Positions 44,178 through 54,212 of a DNA stretch of 64,000 nucleotides are shown here, one piece after another. Numbering within the stretch: the stretch's first letter is position 1; each line of letters opens with the position of its first letter. Source of the stretch: Lysobacterales bacterium. GTDB taxonomy: Bacteria; Pseudomonadota; Gammaproteobacteria; Xanthomonadales; Ahniellaceae. A model generated the notes under the pieces. It was not told the origin of the DNA. It did not search any database and saw nothing but the letters and a program-made list of their open reading frames with translations. The stretch lies in contig JADKHK010000003.1 in assembly GCA_016721845.1 (NCBI GenBank), positions 396,021-460,020 of the forward strand. Direction: 5' to 3'. Both the position numbers and the translations under genes were made by a program.

Positions 44178-46475
44178 CTACTCTGCAACGCAGGTTCGAT
44201 CGCCACCGCCGTCGACGAAGATCATGTCCGACGGACCCAAGGCCGCGAGTCCATCACGCGCATTGCCGTTGACGTTGCGGAAGAAGCCACCCACCAGCGA
44301 CCGCCCCCCGGGCAAGCCGAGGATCGAATTGATGGAATTGTCGGCGTCCAGTCCCCAAGTCGTGTCGAGCGTTCCGCCGGGCGTCACGCGCACTGCGCCG
44401 CGCAGCGCACCGCTGCAGGCCGCCGACAATGTTCCGACCAGATACACGCTGCCATCGTCCGCCACCGACATTTGCGAGATGCTGCCAAAGCCCGCAGGCA
44501 GCGGCGACCAGTCGGGATCAACCGTGCCGGTCGCCTTGTCGATGCGCGCTAGCAGGCCATTGCCGCCGACGTAGACATGGGTCGGCGAGCGGTCGAATGC
44601 GGTGATCGTCGTGGTCGCCGTGTAGGGCCTGAACGTCCCGTCTGCCACACCGCTGCCGGACAAAGGCAGGCGGGCAATGCCGAAGGCCGGCGTCGCACCA
44701 TTGGTGGGGATGCTGGTGATCCCGCTGACGTACAAATCGGTCCCGTCGATGCTCAATTGTGCCGAGGGGCTCACCGAAGTCACCGGCGTCCAGCCGCTGT
44801 CTGCAAGGCCGGTAATCAACGAGAAGCGCACGAGCGGCTGACCGGGCAGGTTCGCATTGTTGGCCGCACGCCGGATGCCGACGGTATAGACATAGCCGCC
44901 GACGTCATCGACCGCGATTGATGACGGAACATCGAATCCGATCTCGCCACCCGCCGGTGACAAGGGTTGCCACGCGGTGGTCGCGCCGTCGGCCCCGGAG
45001 ACGCGGTAGAGACCGATGGCACGCAGACCGTCGTCTCGAAATCCGAATCCGCCGATATACACCGCATTGGTGCTGGCCGCGATCGCAGCCGTACCGCCCA
45101 AGCCGACCTGGGTCGCGAGACCGGAATTCCAGCTCACATCGACACTCAGGTTCGGCAACAGTGCCGCGGCCCCGTGACTGCTCCGACCGTCGACGATGCG
45201 CAACTGCACTCCGGCCGCAAGGATGCGCCCGGTACCGGGTTGCACCGCGAATCGTTGAAACCCTGTGCGATCGAGGAATCTGGCGTCGCTGAAGCCGGCC
45301 GCAACGACCGACCCATCGGCCAGCGCCAGTTTGTAGGTCTCGGTGGCGAGGCGAGGTGGGCCCGCAAACTTGGTAATCGACACGATGCCGGTCGGCGACA
45401 TCGCCGGCGAGCCGGTCGACGCACCCCCCATCGGCGCCGTGGCACCCCAGCCGGAACGCAAGCTGCCGTCGGGTGCCAGTTTCGCGATATGGGCCGGCCT
45501 CGGCTCGCCATCCACGCTGATGAAGTCACCGTAGACAAACACATCGCCGTCCGGGAAGCGGAGCAAGTCGTTAACCAGAGTCGATGTCGACTGCGAGACG
45601 AACTCGGGTCCCCAAGTGACATCCACCGTCGCCGGGCTGGCCACGGTGACGCGCGCCAGACCCTCGCTGCCGCCGGGAATGGTGCCGCCCAGGATCAGAT
45701 GACTGCTGCCATCCAGCAACATTGTGCGGACACGGCCCGAGCCGGTCGTGAACGGTGTCCAGGTCGCGTCGCGCACGCCGGTGTTGGCGTCGACGCGGGC
45801 AATATTTCCGACGCCGATGCTGGCGCCGTTGATCTGGCTCATGAACCCGGCCACATACAGGGTCGATTCGTCCGCCGACAACAGCATCGGGAACACGGCG
45901 GAGTTCGTGGTCGTAACGAACCCGGACATCACGCTGCCGTTCGGATCCAGACGAACGACATTGCATCCCGTCACGCCGGTAACGCAATACGACGCATACA
46001 TGGTCCCATCGGAGCGGAGCGCGATCGCATCGACGAGCGCATTCAGCGGCAAGGCCGGCACGAAAGCCGCATCCAGCGTCGGTGTCGGGCCCGGCAGGAA
46101 CCGCGCGACACCCGGGCGCGGCGTGCCGGCGATCATTGCGAACGGTCCGGCGACGTAAATGCGTCCTTGTGCGTCGATCGCGATGTCATAGACACGTCCG
46201 TCAGGATTCGGTGCCCATGCTTCGAGCACGCCCGCCGGGTCGAAACGCACCAGATTCCGGTGCGTCATGTCCGCACCCACGCGGTCGAAGGCACCACCCG
46301 CGATCAAGGCACCGTCGGCCTGGAATCCCTGGGCACCCACGTCGCCCATGGCATCGAACGTGCCGAGGGACGGCAGCAACTGCTGTGCAACGGTCGATGC
46401 AGACAAGGTCAACGCGACGATCCCGCCAATGCATCCGAACCAACCTGCGCGAACGTTGACTCTGTTGATGCTCAT
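44178..46475 (-). CDS. Secreted beta-propeller/delta-60-repeat-like protein
   Basis: This 765-residue protein has an N-terminal signal (CIGGIVALTLSASTVAQQ). A long series of propeller-type repeats follows, each of about 50-60 residues, with patterns such as LIAGGAFDRVGADMTH, IYVAGPFAMIAGTPRP, LYVAGFMSQINGASIG and SLVGGFFRNVNGNARD. They are delta-60-like: a small hydrophobic strand, G(G/D)F, and a loop. No membrane anchor or catalytic motif was seen, and it ends DRTCVAE. The GGAGA ahead of 46475 supports the start. A role in surface binding is possible but unproven. Confidence 0.82.
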   Translation of the reverse strand: MSINRVNVRAGWFGCIGGIVALTLSASTVAQQLLPSLGTFDAMGDVGAQGFQADGALIAGGAFDRVGADMTHRNLVRFDPAGVLEAWAPNPDGRVYDIAIDAQGRIYVAGPFAMIAGTPRPGVARFLPGPTPTLDAAFVPALPLNALVDAIALRSDGTMYASYCVTGVTGCNVVRLDPNGSVMSGFVTTTNSAVFPMLLSADESTLYVAGFMSQINGASIGVGNIARVDANTGVRDATWTPFTTGSGRVRTMLLDGSSHLILGGTIPGGSEGLARVTVASPATVDVTWGPEFVSQSTSTLVNDLLRFPDGDVFVYGDFISVDGEPRPAHIAKLAPDGSLRSGWGATAPMGGASTGSPAMSPTGIVSITKFAGPPRLATETYKLALADGSVVAAGFSDARFLDRTGFQRFAVQPGTGRILAAGVQLRIVDGRSSHGAAALLPNLSVDVSWNSGLATQVGLGGTAAIAASTNAVYIGGFGFRDDGLRAIGLYRVSGADGATTAWQPLSPAGGEIGFDVPSSIAVDDVGGYVYTVGIRRAANNANLPGQPLVRFSLITGLADSGWTPVTSVSPSAQLSIDGTDLYVSGITSIPTNGATPAFGIARLPLSGSGVADGTFRPYTATTTITAFDRSPTHVYVGGNGLLARIDKATGTVDPDWSPLPAGFGSISQMSVADDGSVYLVGTLSAACSGALRGAVRVTPGGTLDTTWGLDADNSINSILGLPGGRSLVGGFFRNVNGNARDGLAALGPSDMIFVDGGGDRTCVAE

Positions 46476-46596
46476 GCCGTGTCTCCATCGAAGTGAGGAT
46501 GCTTTCAATGCGGATGCCGCGTGGCATGCATAACATGCCGATCGTGAGGGAAACCTATTCTTCCAAGATCGCGAAGGCAACCATTGCCGCCCCTGT

Positions 46597-47409
46597 TCAA
46601 CGCTGGCACACCCGGCAATAGAAACTTGCGCGCTGCGCATCGCGACGAAGGGTGATGATGGTGCCGCAACGCTTGCAGGGTTCGCCGTCGCGGCCGTAGA
46701 CGAACAGTTCCTGTTCGAAGTAGCCGGGCTCGCCGTCGGGCTTCAGGAAATCGCGGAGCGTGGTGCCGCCGCGTTCGATGGCGTAGGCGAGGATGCGGCG
46801 GATGGCATCGGCGAGCAGGGCGTATTCGCGGCGGGTGATCTTTCCGGCGGCGCGCATCGGCCGCACGCCCGCCGCGAACAGGGCTTCGGCCACATAGATG
46901 TTGCCGACCCCGACGACGACACGCTGGTCCATCAGAAACGCCTTCACCGGTGCAGTGCGACCGCGGCTGAGCGCGAACAGGTAGTCGCCGTCGAACGCGT
47001 CGCCGAGCGGCTCGGGGCCAAGCTCGCGCAGCAACTCGTGGGTATGGCCGGCCGGTTGCCAGAGCAGGCAGCCGAAGCGGCGCGGATCGTTGAAGCGCAA
47101 CAGTCGACCATCGTCGAGCACGAGGTCGACATGGTCGTGCGCACGCACCGGTACGTCGGCATCGAGCACGCGCAGCGAACCGGACATGCCGAGGTGGATG
47201 ATCGCCGCGCCCGGGTCGCTGTGCAGCAGCAGGTATTTCGCGCGCCGTTCGGTGCCGGTGACGCGCTGACCGGCGAAGACCTGCGCGATCTCGCGCGGAA
47301 TCGGCCAGCGCAGGTCGGGGCGGCGAAGGACCGCGCGCGTCACGATCCGGCCTTCGACATGCGGCGCGATGCCGCGGCGCGTGGTTTCGACTTCGGGAAG
47401 TTCGGGCAT
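46597..47409 (-). CDS. mutM: Formamidopyrimidine-DNA glycosylase
   Basis: This 270-residue protein starts [17 protein letters not shown] after Met, with Pro2 as the Schiff-base nucleophile and Glu3 and Lys (RAKYLLL) as catalytic partners. The H2TH part has [16 protein letters not shown], and the C-terminal zinc finger [10 protein letters not shown]...SFYCRVCQ holds four Cys. It excises 8-oxoguanine and FapyG. An open frame running on to 47994 is a shadow of the sensor kinase on the other strand. It is divergent from that kinase with a 60-base gap. Confidence 0.96.
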   Translation of the reverse strand: MPELPEVETTRRGIAPHVEGRIVTRAVLRRPDLRWPIPREIAQVFAGQRVTGTERRAKYLLLHSDPGAAIIHLGMSGSLRVLDADVPVRAHDHVDLVLDDGRLLRFNDPRRFGCLLWQPAGHTHELLRELGPEPLGDAFDGDYLFALSRGRTAPVKAFLMDQRVVVGVGNIYVAEALFAAGVRPMRAAGKITRREYALLADAIRRILAYAIERGGTTLRDFLKPDGEPGYFEQELFVYGRDGEPCKRCGTIITLRRDAQRASFYCRVCQR

Positions 47410-47469
47410 GACGCATGTTAACCGTCCACCGACTTGCCCTGCGCGGAGAAGCGCGCGACATTCGGGCCC

Positions 47470-50400
47470 ATGATCCGGGTTGCCGCGCGCATGATCCGTC
47501 TGGGGCTGGTGGCATGGCTGTGCGCCGGCGCGGCGGTGGCCATGGTCACGAACCGCACGCGCCTCGACACCCTCGATGTCTATCGCGGCCTGCCGGCCAA
47601 TTCCGTGCGCGTGGTGCTGAGCGATCACGACGGCTTCGTCTGGGTCGGCACGCAAGACGGACTGGCGCGTTACGACGGCGAACACATTGATCTGTGGCGG
47701 CATCGCCGCAATGACGACACGTCCTTGGCCGAGAGCCACGTCGTCGGTCTGGCCGAAGGCGACGATGGCCAGCTGTACGCGGCGCATCCGGTCGCCGGCA
47801 TCAGCGTGCTCGATCGAAGCCGACGCCTGATGTCGCACTGGCGGGCGGCCAGCCATGGCCTTGCCTCGGACCGCATCGCCAGCCTGCAGCGCGCGGGCGA
47901 CGGCCGCATCTGGGTGCTGTTCCAGAGCGGCGAGGTGCAGTGGCTGGACCGCGTCAGCCAGCGCGCGGTGACGCTCCCGGAGATCAATGCCCACGATCTC
48001 GGTGCCGTGCGTGCGATCGGTGCCGGACCCGCGGGCGGGTTGTGGCTGGCCTCGGAAACCGGACTATGGCGATTCGAGGCCGGCATGCCGAAGCTGTTTC
48101 GCGACACCCGCCTCGGCCCGGTGACCACCAGCCAGACCCGCGTGTTGCTGGAAGACGGTTCCGGCACACTCTGGGTCGGCGCCGGCGAGGGCCTGTGGCG
48201 ACTCGCACGCGATGGCACGCGCCGCATCACGCTGCCCTTCGCGACGCCCGAAGATGCGGATCGACCGGAAGTGGAAAGTCTGCTGCTCGACCGCACCAAC
48301 CGGCTGTGGATCGGTACGCGCCGCGGTGCCTTCCTCTTCGACCGCGCCCGCCAAGAGGTGATCGAACGCCTCGACCACGATCCGGCCGACCGCCAGAGTC
48401 TCGGCAGCAGCCGCGTGACGACGCTGGCGCAGGGCGCGGATGGGGTGATCTGGATCGGCACCTGGATCGGCGGTCTGTCCTCGCATGATCCGGGCGCGGC
48501 GATGATCCATACCCTGCGTCATCAGGACGGCGACCCGTCCTCGTTGCCGGTCGACCCGGTGGTGGCCGTGGCGCCCGAACCCGACGGCAGCCTGTGGCTG
48601 GCGCTGGGTGAATCCGCCGGTCTCGTTCGCATCGATCCTGAGCGTGGTGTCTTGGAGCGCCACGCCTACCGCCGCGACGCCGGCGCGGGGCTCGCCAGCG
48701 ACTATCTGCTGAGTTTGGCGCGCGACCACGACGGCCGGCTCTGGATCGGCAGCGGCGATCGCGGGCTGGACCGGCTCGATCCCGCGACCGGACAGATCGA
48801 GCGTTTCGGCCATGGCGGCGTCGACGGCCTGCCCGGACCGACCGTGCGTGCGCTGCTGGTGACGCGCGCCGGCGCGTTGCTCGTCGGCACGCTCGGGCAT
48901 GGCCTCGCCGAGCGTTGCGCGGGTTGCAGCGGGTTCATCCAGCATCGTCGCGGTTCGGCCCTCGGCAGCTTGCCGGATGAACGCGTCACTGCACTGGCCG
49001 AATCGGCGAACGGTCGCCTCTGGATCGGTACCCGCGGCAGCGGACTCGTGCTGCGCGAACCGGGCGGGCGGTCGTTCGTGCGCGTGCCACTGGCGCTGGA
49101 GGACGACGCCGGCCTGAGCATCAGCGACATCGTCGAGGATGCCGATGGCCGGCTATGGCTCGCGACCTACGGCGACGGCGTGATCCGGGTCGAGCCGCGC
49201 GACGACATCGGGTCGCCATGGTCGGCGCGGCGCTTCGACACGACGCGCGGCTTGTCGGCCGATCACGTGTCGGCGCTGGCGCTGGACGCGGACGGCAGCG
49301 TGTGGATCGCGACCGCACGCGGCATCGACCGCCTGAACCGCAAGGACAACAGCATCCGCAGCTTCGGTCTGCGTGCCGGGGCCCTGGCCAGCGGCTATTT
49401 CCTCGGCGCGATGGCGGCCCTGCCCGACGGCCGCATCGTCGCCGGCGGCATGGAGGGACTGAGCCTGCTGGACCCGAAGGCGATCAGTGATCGGCGCGGC
49501 CCGCTGCTCCCGCAGATCACCGCCTTCTCGGTATTCAACGAGACGCTGGCACCGGTGCCCGGCGGTCGATTGCGGTATGGCGAGGACGGCCGGGCCGAAC
49601 TGCGACTCGGCTATCGCGACGAGATGCTCGGCATCACCTTCAGCGCACCCGGATTCGGCGCCAGCGACGTGCCGCGGTTTGCCTTTCAGCTGGAGGGCTA
49701 TGACCGCGATTGGATCATCGCCGGCGACAACCAGCGCAGCGCGACTTACACGCGCGTGCCGGCCGGCAATTACGTGTTCCGCGTTCGCACGCTCGATGCG
49801 ACCGGCGCACGTGGCGAGGTCGAGGCCAGCGCCGCCATCCTGGTGGCTGCTGCACCCTGGGCAACCCCGGTCGCCTTCGCCGCCTACGGCGTGACCCTGT
49901 TGCTGGCCGGATGGATGCTGTGGACCCGCACCCGCGCCCGGTCTCGCGAACGCGAAGCGGCCGCGGCGGTGCTGGTCGACAAGGAGCGCCGCCTGCACGC
50001 CGCGCTCTGGGGCAGCGATGCCGAGCTCTGGGAGCTCGACATTCCGACGCGCACGATCAGCCGGGAACATCGTCTCGACGGCCTGATGATCAACGATGCG
50101 CCCGCCTCCGCATCGATCATCGACTACGCCACCTACATCCATCCCGAGGATCAGCCGGCGCTCGGGCAAGCCATGCGGCGCGTGCTGTCGGGCGAGGCGG
50201 GGACGCTCGACATCGCCTACCGCATTCGCGACCGCAGTGGCGAATGGGCCTGGCTGCTGACCCGCGGTCGCGCGGTTGCGAGCGACGCCACGGGGCGTGC
50301 GGAACTGTTCGTCGGCACCAACCAGAACATCACCGACCTAAAGCGCGCTGAAGATGATCTGCGCAAGCTCACCGAAGAACTGGAAGCGCGTGTCGAACGT

Positions 50401-51237
50401 CGCACCGAAGCCTTGAGCAAGGCCAATGCCGAGCTGCAGGCCTCGCTGACGCGCATCCAGGACATGCAGCGGCAACTGGTCGAATCCGAGAAGATGGCGT
50501 CACTGGGCGCGCTCGTCGCCGGTGTCGCGCACGAGATCAACACGCCGATTGGCGTCGCCGTCACCGCCGCGAGTTTTCTGCGCGAGGAAGCGCGCAAGCT
50601 GCAGCGCGCGCACCAGGACAAGACGATGACGGCATCAATGCTGGCGCAGTTCGAGTCGCAGATCATCCAGGGCTCGGAGATGATCCTCGCGAACCTGGAG
50701 CGCGGCATCCAGATCGTGCGCAGCTTCAAGCAGGTCGCGGTCGATACCGCGTCGGAAGCGCCGCGCGAGATCGATCTCGCTGAGTACTTCGACGAAATCC
50801 TGACGGCGCTGCATCCGCGCCTGCGCAAGACGCAGCATCAGGTCGAGGTGCGCGTGCCTGAGCCGATCCGGATCAGCACCTATCCGGTCGCGATCTACCA
50901 GATCGTCACCAACCTCGTGATCAATTCGCTGGTGCATGCCTTCGACGGCATCGAGCGCGGACGCATCACGCTCGCGGCATTCGATGGCGACGACGTGCGG
51001 ATCGACTATCGCGACAACGGCCATGGCATGCGCGCGGACGTGCGCGACCGCATCTTCGAACCGTTCTTCACCACCAAGCGCGGCCAGGGCGGCAGCGGCC
51101 TCGGCATGCACATCGTCTTCAACCTGGTGACGCAACTCCTGCGCGGCACGATCCAGTGCGAGTCCAGCCCCGACCAGGGCGCCCGCTTCGTGATCCGCTT
51201 TCCACGGGTGATTCCGAACACCACATCGCAACCGTAG
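47470..51237 (+). CDS. Two-component sensor kinase with periplasmic Reg_prop propeller, Y_Y_Y and PAS domains
   Basis: This protein of about 1255 residues has a signal anchor ([18 protein letters not shown]) and some 14 Reg_prop-type repeats (about 40-690, pattern [13 protein letters not shown]). A Y_Y_Y domain (about 715-800, [19 protein letters not shown]) and a membrane helix ([16 protein letters not shown]) follow, then a PAS domain (about 850-960), a coiled coil and a HisKA-type box with His1021 ([14 protein letters not shown]). The HATPase end has [10 protein letters not shown] and [12 protein letters not shown]. It resembles the sensor half of Bacteroidetes HTCS proteins but lacks a receiver and AraC domain. 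No response regulator is adjacent. The ligand is unknown. An ATG at 47491 is an alternative start. Confidence 0.92.
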   Translation: MIRVAARMIRLGLVAWLCAGAAVAMVTNRTRLDTLDVYRGLPANSVRVVLSDHDGFVWVGTQDGLARYDGEHIDLWRHRRNDDTSLAESHVVGLAEGDDGQLYAAHPVAGISVLDRSRRLMSHWRAASHGLASDRIASLQRAGDGRIWVLFQSGEVQWLDRVSQRAVTLPEINAHDLGAVRAIGAGPAGGLWLASETGLWRFEAGMPKLFRDTRLGPVTTSQTRVLLEDGSGTLWVGAGEGLWRLARDGTRRITLPFATPEDADRPEVESLLLDRTNRLWIGTRRGAFLFDRARQEVIERLDHDPADRQSLGSSRVTTLAQGADGVIWIGTWIGGLSSHDPGAAMIHTLRHQDGDPSSLPVDPVVAVAPEPDGSLWLALGESAGLVRIDPERGVLERHAYRRDAGAGLASDYLLSLARDHDGRLWIGSGDRGLDRLDPATGQIERFGHGGVDGLPGPTVRALLVTRAGALLVGTLGHGLAERCAGCSGFIQHRRGSALGSLPDERVTALAESANGRLWIGTRGSGLVLREPGGRSFVRVPLALEDDAGLSISDIVEDADGRLWLATYGDGVIRVEPRDDIGSPWSARRFDTTRGLSADHVSALALDADGSVWIATARGIDRLNRKDNSIRSFGLRAGALASGYFLGAMAALPDGRIVAGGMEGLSLLDPKAISDRRGPLLPQITAFSVFNETLAPVPGGRLRYGEDGRAELRLGYRDEMLGITFSAPGFGASDVPRFAFQLEGYDRDWIIAGDNQRSATYTRVPAGNYVFRVRTLDATGARGEVEASAAILVAAAPWATPVAFAAYGVTLLLAGWMLWTRTRARSREREAAAAVLVDKERRLHAALWGSDAELWELDIPTRTISREHRLDGLMINDAPASASIIDYATYIHPEDQPALGQAMRRVLSGEAGTLDIAYRIRDRSGEWAWLLTRGRAVASDATGRAELFVGTNQNITDLKRAEDDLRKLTEELEARVERRTEALSKANAELQASLTRIQDMQRQLVESEKMASLGALVAGVAHEINTPIGVAVTAASFLREEARKLQRAHQDKTMTASMLAQFESQIIQGSEMILANLERGIQIVRSFKQVAVDTASEAPREIDLAEYFDEILTALHPRLRKTQHQVEVRVPEPIRISTYPVAIYQIVTNLVINSLVHAFDGIERGRITLAAFDGDDVRIDYRDNGHGMRADVRDRIFEPFFTTKRGQGGSGLGMHIVFNLVTQLLRGTIQCESSPDQGARFVIRFPRVIPNTTSQP

Positions 51238-51355
51238 GTGCGACCTCCGGGTCGCGACCGCATGCGCGATCGCCACCGCAGAAAAACAAAACCCGCCACG
51301 AGGGCGGGTTTCGTCTTGATCGGTGTTGCGGTCGCGAGCCGGGGCTCGCTCCTAC
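51234..51355. repeat. REP-type palindromic element pair, copy B
   Basis: The left element GTAGGTGCGACCTCCGGGTC at 51234 and the right element GCGAGCCGGGGCTCGCTCCT at 51334 match the two arms of the 19646-19727 copy, in swapped order. Between them is a transcription terminator. This is the second member of the dispersed repeat family in the window and again follows the stop of a plus-strand gene. Confidence 0.8.
51286..51311 (-). terminator. Bidirectional terminator after rpmG and the sensor kinase
   Basis: ACCCGCC and GGCGGGT form a 7-base stem around a short loop. On the minus strand it is followed by TTTTGTTTTTC, an efficient T-tract, so it ends the rpmB-rpmG transcript. On the plus strand TTTCGTCTT follows, so it may also stop the kinase message. 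Confidence 0.85.
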
Positions 51356-51356
51356 A

Positions 51357-51521
51357 TCACTTGATCTTGGCTTCCTTGTACGGGACGTGCTTGCGCACGA
51401 CCGGGTCGTACTTGCTCATTTCGAGCTTTTCCGGCTTGGTCTTCTTGTTCTTGTCGGTCGTGTAGAAGTGACCGGTGCCAGCCGTCGAAATCATGCGGAT
51501 TTTGTCGCGCTTCGATGCCAT
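51357..51521 (-). CDS. rpmG: 50S ribosomal protein L33
   Basis: This 54-residue protein reads [20 protein letters not shown] and ends [18 protein letters not shown], the full L33 family pattern. The zinc-binding Cys pairs of some L33 proteins are absent, so this is the Cys-minus form. It is preceded by AGGAGG at a good distance. It follows rpmB by 13 bases, the usual gammaproteobacterial order. It is part of the large ribosomal subunit. Confidence 0.97.
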   Translation of the reverse strand: MASKRDKIRMISTAGTGHFYTTDKNKKTKPEKLEMSKYDPVVRKHVPYKEAKIK

Positions 51522-51534
51522 GGTTCAGTCCTCC

Positions 51535-51771
51535 TCAAACCTTTTCGCCACGTGCGCGCAGATCTGCGAGCACGGCGTCGATGCCGTTCTTGTCGATGGT
51601 GCGCAGCGCATTGGTCGAGACCTTGAGCTTCACCCAGCGGTTTTCCGAGGCGACCCAGAAACGGCGCTCGTGCAGGTTCGGCAACCAGCGACGACGGGTC
51701 TTGTTGTTCGCGTGGGAAACATTGTTTCCGGTAAGCACGCCCTTACCGGTGACTTGGCAAACCTTCGCCAT
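51535..51771 (-). CDS. rpmB: 50S ribosomal protein L28
   Basis: This 78-residue protein begins [20 protein letters not shown] and ends in [11 protein letters not shown]. The [18 protein letters not shown] segment is diagnostic. It lacks paired zinc Cys. A longer open frame upstream is non-coding. A strong promoter is found about 150 bases upstream. Confidence 0.97.
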   Translation of the reverse strand: MAKVCQVTGKGVLTGNNVSHANNKTRRRWLPNLHERRFWVASENRWVKLKVSTNALRTIDKNGIDAVLADLRARGEKV

Positions 51772-51920
51772 TGCACACCTCATTACGGCATCACGCCTGT
51801 AGCCCAGACGATATCGGCCCCGAACTGCTACGCAGTGGCACGGTTTCGGGAAAGGTTGGTGTTGCCAGGCGGCCCCGTGCGGCACGCCTGCCGGGAACGC
51901 CGGCACCAAAGGGGGCGCGC

Positions 51921-51949
51921 TTTATACCGGAGCCTGCCGGCAAAGGCAA
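51921..51949 (-). promoter_or_regulatory. Sigma-70-type promoter of rpmB-rpmG
   Basis: On the minus strand TTGCCT (51949-51944) and TATAAA (51926-51921) are separated by 17 bases, close to consensus -35 and -10 boxes. The predicted start lies near 51914, leaving a leader of about 140 bases before rpmB in which no gene was seen. Confidence 0.6.
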
Positions 51950-51962
51950 GCCGGACAAGGGT

Positions 51963-52358
51963 TTAGCGTTCGACCGCGGCCGAATGCTGGCGCAGCCAGG
52001 CGGCGAAACGGTCCTGGTCGATGTCGCCGGCGGCCAAGTTCAGCATCGTCAGCACCGCCGCTGCATCACCTCCGCGATAGGAGTATCCGTGCAGGCGCAG
52101 GAACAATCGAGCCAGCACCCAGGCGGTGCGCTTGTTGCCGTCGATGAAGGGATGGTTGCGCGCCACGCCGAAGGCATAAGCCGCGGCCAGATCGAACTCA
52201 TCGGGCTCGCCGTAGGCCGCGAGCTGCTGCGGCTTTGCCAGCGCCGATGCGAGCAGTCCGGCATCGCGAATGCCCGATCCGCCGCCATGCTGCGCCAATT
52301 GTTCGTCGTGGATGGCGAGCGCGACGGATTCGCCGATCCAGCGGAAGCGCGCGCTCAC
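51963..52358 (-). CDS. Doc/Fic-family death-on-curing toxin
   Basis: This 131-residue protein has the Fic motif HPFIDGNKRT at about residue 69 with all key residues (His, Asp, Gly-Asn-Lys-Arg). It has the short Doc-type fold (AIHDEQLAQHGGGSGIRD at the start). Doc proteins phosphorylate EF-Tu, whereas Fic proteins usually transfer AMP, and the motif HxFxDGNKRT favours the Doc group. It overlaps the antitoxin by 4 bases. No truncation is seen. Confidence 0.9.
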   Translation of the reverse strand: MSARFRWIGESVALAIHDEQLAQHGGGSGIRDAGLLASALAKPQQLAAYGEPDEFDLAAAYAFGVARNHPFIDGNKRTAWVLARLFLRLHGYSYRGGDAAAVLTMLNLAAGDIDQDRFAAWLRQHSAAVER

Positions 52359-52585
52359 TTCGCCAATTCGCGCAGGATGTTGCGGTCCTCGCGCATGATC
52401 TCGCGCGCCAGATCCATCTGCTCGGCGAAGTCTTCGTCATAGGGCTTCAGCGCGATGCCATCCGGCGTACGCGTGACGAACAGCTTGTCGCCCTGCTTCA
52501 CGTTCAGCAGTTCCAGCAATTCCTTGGGCAGCACCACACCACTGGAATTGCCGATGGCGCGGATGGTGAGGGCGTCGATGGCCAT
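52355..52585 (-). CDS. AbrB/MazE-family antitoxin
   Basis: This 76-residue protein has a SpoVT/AbrB swapped-hairpin domain (ALTIRAIGNSSGVVLPKELL, then GDKLFVTRTPDGIAL) and an acidic/basic C-terminal helix (EQMDLAREIMREDRNILREL). It would wrap the toxin and autoregulate the pair. Upstream, the octamer palindrome GTTATAAC (52597-52604) and AGGAG lie close to the start. Gene order antitoxin-toxin is as in phd-doc. Confidence 0.88.
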   Translation of the reverse strand: MAIDALTIRAIGNSSGVVLPKELLELLNVKQGDKLFVTRTPDGIALKPYDEDFAEQMDLAREIMREDRNILRELAK

Positions 52586-52667
52586 GGCGGACTCCTGTTA
52601 TAACTTTCGTGGCCACAGCCTAACACGCGCAGTCACACGCCGAGCCGAATGCCTGACCCGGCTGAAC

Positions 52668-52961
52668 TCAACCTGCCGCGGTGGCGCGTTCCAGCTCGGT
52701 CAGGACCGCCAGCGCCGCATCGCGATGATCACCGCACATCTCCGGTTGCGGACGCAGGCTGGCGCAGACCTTCGGTCGCTCTGGCCGGCCGAACAGGGCG
52801 CAGCGCAAGTCCGGCAGCAGGTTCATGCAAGCGACGCCTGCAGGCTTGCCGTGCGGATGGCCGGGCATCGGCGTCGAAATCGAGGGTGCGATGCAACAGG
52901 CGGCGCACGCGGCGCGGCAATGCCAACCCCCACGACCGTCGGGCTGCAGGGACTCAGCCAC
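52668..52961 (-). CDS. YkgJ-family Cys-cluster protein
   Basis: This 97-residue protein starts with GTG and carries CRAACAACC (Cys15, 19, 22, 23) followed by further Cys (VACMNL, LRCALF, KVCASL, EMCGDH). That is the pattern of the YkgJ/CxxCxxCC zinc- or iron-chelating family, function unknown. The GTG start lies 8 bases inside the DUF952 gene end. It is third in the aroE-DUF952-ykgJ run. Confidence 0.87.
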   Translation of the reverse strand: MAESLQPDGRGGWHCRAACAACCIAPSISTPMPGHPHGKPAGVACMNLLPDLRCALFGRPERPKVCASLRPQPEMCGDHRDAALAVLTELERATAAG

Positions 52962-53292
52962 CGTATTCGGCGGCGGTCGGCTCGAACAACTCGACCGAGA
53001 TCACGGCATTCATCGGAATCGGGCCGTAGATGTGCGGGTAGTCGTCGCCGCTGGCCTCGCTCCATTCATAACGCAACCAGGGTTCGAGCCGGGTCGCGTC
53101 GAGCGTGAGCCGCACCAGATTGGCGCGACCTTGCAGATGGCGCTGAATCACGCCGGGGATCTGCGCCCGCGTCGCGCAATGAATGTAGCCCTCGGTCGCC
53201 AGCGACGGCGCCCGGTATTCCTCGGTCGCCTGCGCGTCGGCCCAGTCGCTGCGCGCGGCAAAGTGGAACAGGATCGACGGCCGTTCGTTCAT
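52954..53292 (-). CDS. DUF952-family protein
   Basis: This 112-residue protein has an N-terminal [20 protein letters not shown] and [20 protein letters not shown], then [20 protein letters not shown]. These are family hallmarks of DUF952, an ADP-ribosyltransferase-like fold of unknown role. The start at 53292 overlaps the aroE stop (ATGA). A long open frame upstream is a shadow. Confidence 0.9.
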   Translation of the reverse strand: MNERPSILFHFAARSDWADAQATEEYRAPSLATEGYIHCATRAQIPGVIQRHLQGRANLVRLTLDATRLEPWLRYEWSEASGDDYPHIYGPIPMNAVISVELFEPTAAEYGG

Positions 53293-54155
53293 CCGCGCGA
53301 CTCGCGATGCAGCTGTGCATACACCGGATCGGTTTCCGGGCGGGTGCCATGCCAGAGTTCGAAGGCCGCGGCCGCCTGCTCGACCAGCATGCCCAGTCCA
53401 TCGAGCGCGTAGGCACAACCCGCGGTCTTCGCCCACGCCAGGAAACCCGTGGCGGCCTTGCCGTAACTCAGGTCGTAGGCCAGCGTGCGCGGATTCGCGA
53501 TCGCGAACGGCAAGTCGACGGCTTCGCCATGCTGGCCGGCGGCAGTGGCATTGAACACGGCATCGAAATCGCCGGCGCGCCGCAAGTCATCGAGGTACCA
53601 GGTCTGGACGCGCGCCGGATCACCGATCCAGTCGCACAACTGGTCGGCGCGTTCGGGGGTGCGATTGGTGATCGTGATCTTGGCGACGCCGGCATCGAGC
53701 AGGGCCGGCAACACGCCCTGTGCCGCGCCGCCGGCACCGAGCAGCAACACGCGCCGACCGCGCAGGTCGATGCGATGACGCTCGCCGAGATCGCGGATCA
53801 GGCCTTCACCGTCGGTGTTGTCGGCGTACCAGTGATCGCCGCGCCAGGCCAACGTATTCGCGACGCCAAGCCGCCGCGCCCGCGCGCTGTGCGCGCGTGC
53901 CGCGGCAAACGCCTCGGCCTTCAGCGGCAGGGTGATATTGGCGCCGACGCCGCCCTCCGCCGCGAAGCGCGACAGCGTGGCCGCCAAGGTACCGGGGGCC
54001 GCATCGATGGCGTCGTAGCGGAGCGCGATCGCGAGCTGGTGCGCGAAGGCGCGATGGATCTGTGGCGACTTCGAATGCCCGACCGGATGGCCGAATACCG
54101 CGTAGCGGGCCAGCGTGACATCGAGATCATCGACCAGCTTCGGTGCTTCGAACAT
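53289..54155 (-). CDS. aroE: Shikimate dehydrogenase
   Basis: This 288-residue enzyme reduces 3-dehydroshikimate with NADPH in aromatic-amino-acid synthesis. The shikimate-binding site is [17 protein letters not shown], with catalytic Lys in [11 protein letters not shown] and Asp in [12 protein letters not shown]. The NADP fold has [17 protein letters not shown] and the NRT motif. GGAG six bases before 54155 favours that ATG over 54167. It leads a three-gene run with DUF952 and ykgJ. Confidence 0.95.
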   Translation of the reverse strand: MFEAPKLVDDLDVTLARYAVFGHPVGHSKSPQIHRAFAHQLAIALRYDAIDAAPGTLAATLSRFAAEGGVGANITLPLKAEAFAAARAHSARARRLGVANTLAWRGDHWYADNTDGEGLIRDLGERHRIDLRGRRVLLLGAGGAAQGVLPALLDAGVAKITITNRTPERADQLCDWIGDPARVQTWYLDDLRRAGDFDAVFNATAAGQHGEAVDLPFAIANPRTLAYDLSYGKAATGFLAWAKTAGCAYALDGLGMLVEQAAAAFELWHGTRPETDPVYAQLHRESRG

Positions 54156-54212
54156 GGGCCGCTCCATCCGGAAGATGGACGGAGCATAGACCCGGCGATG
54201 CAGGCTGCGAAG

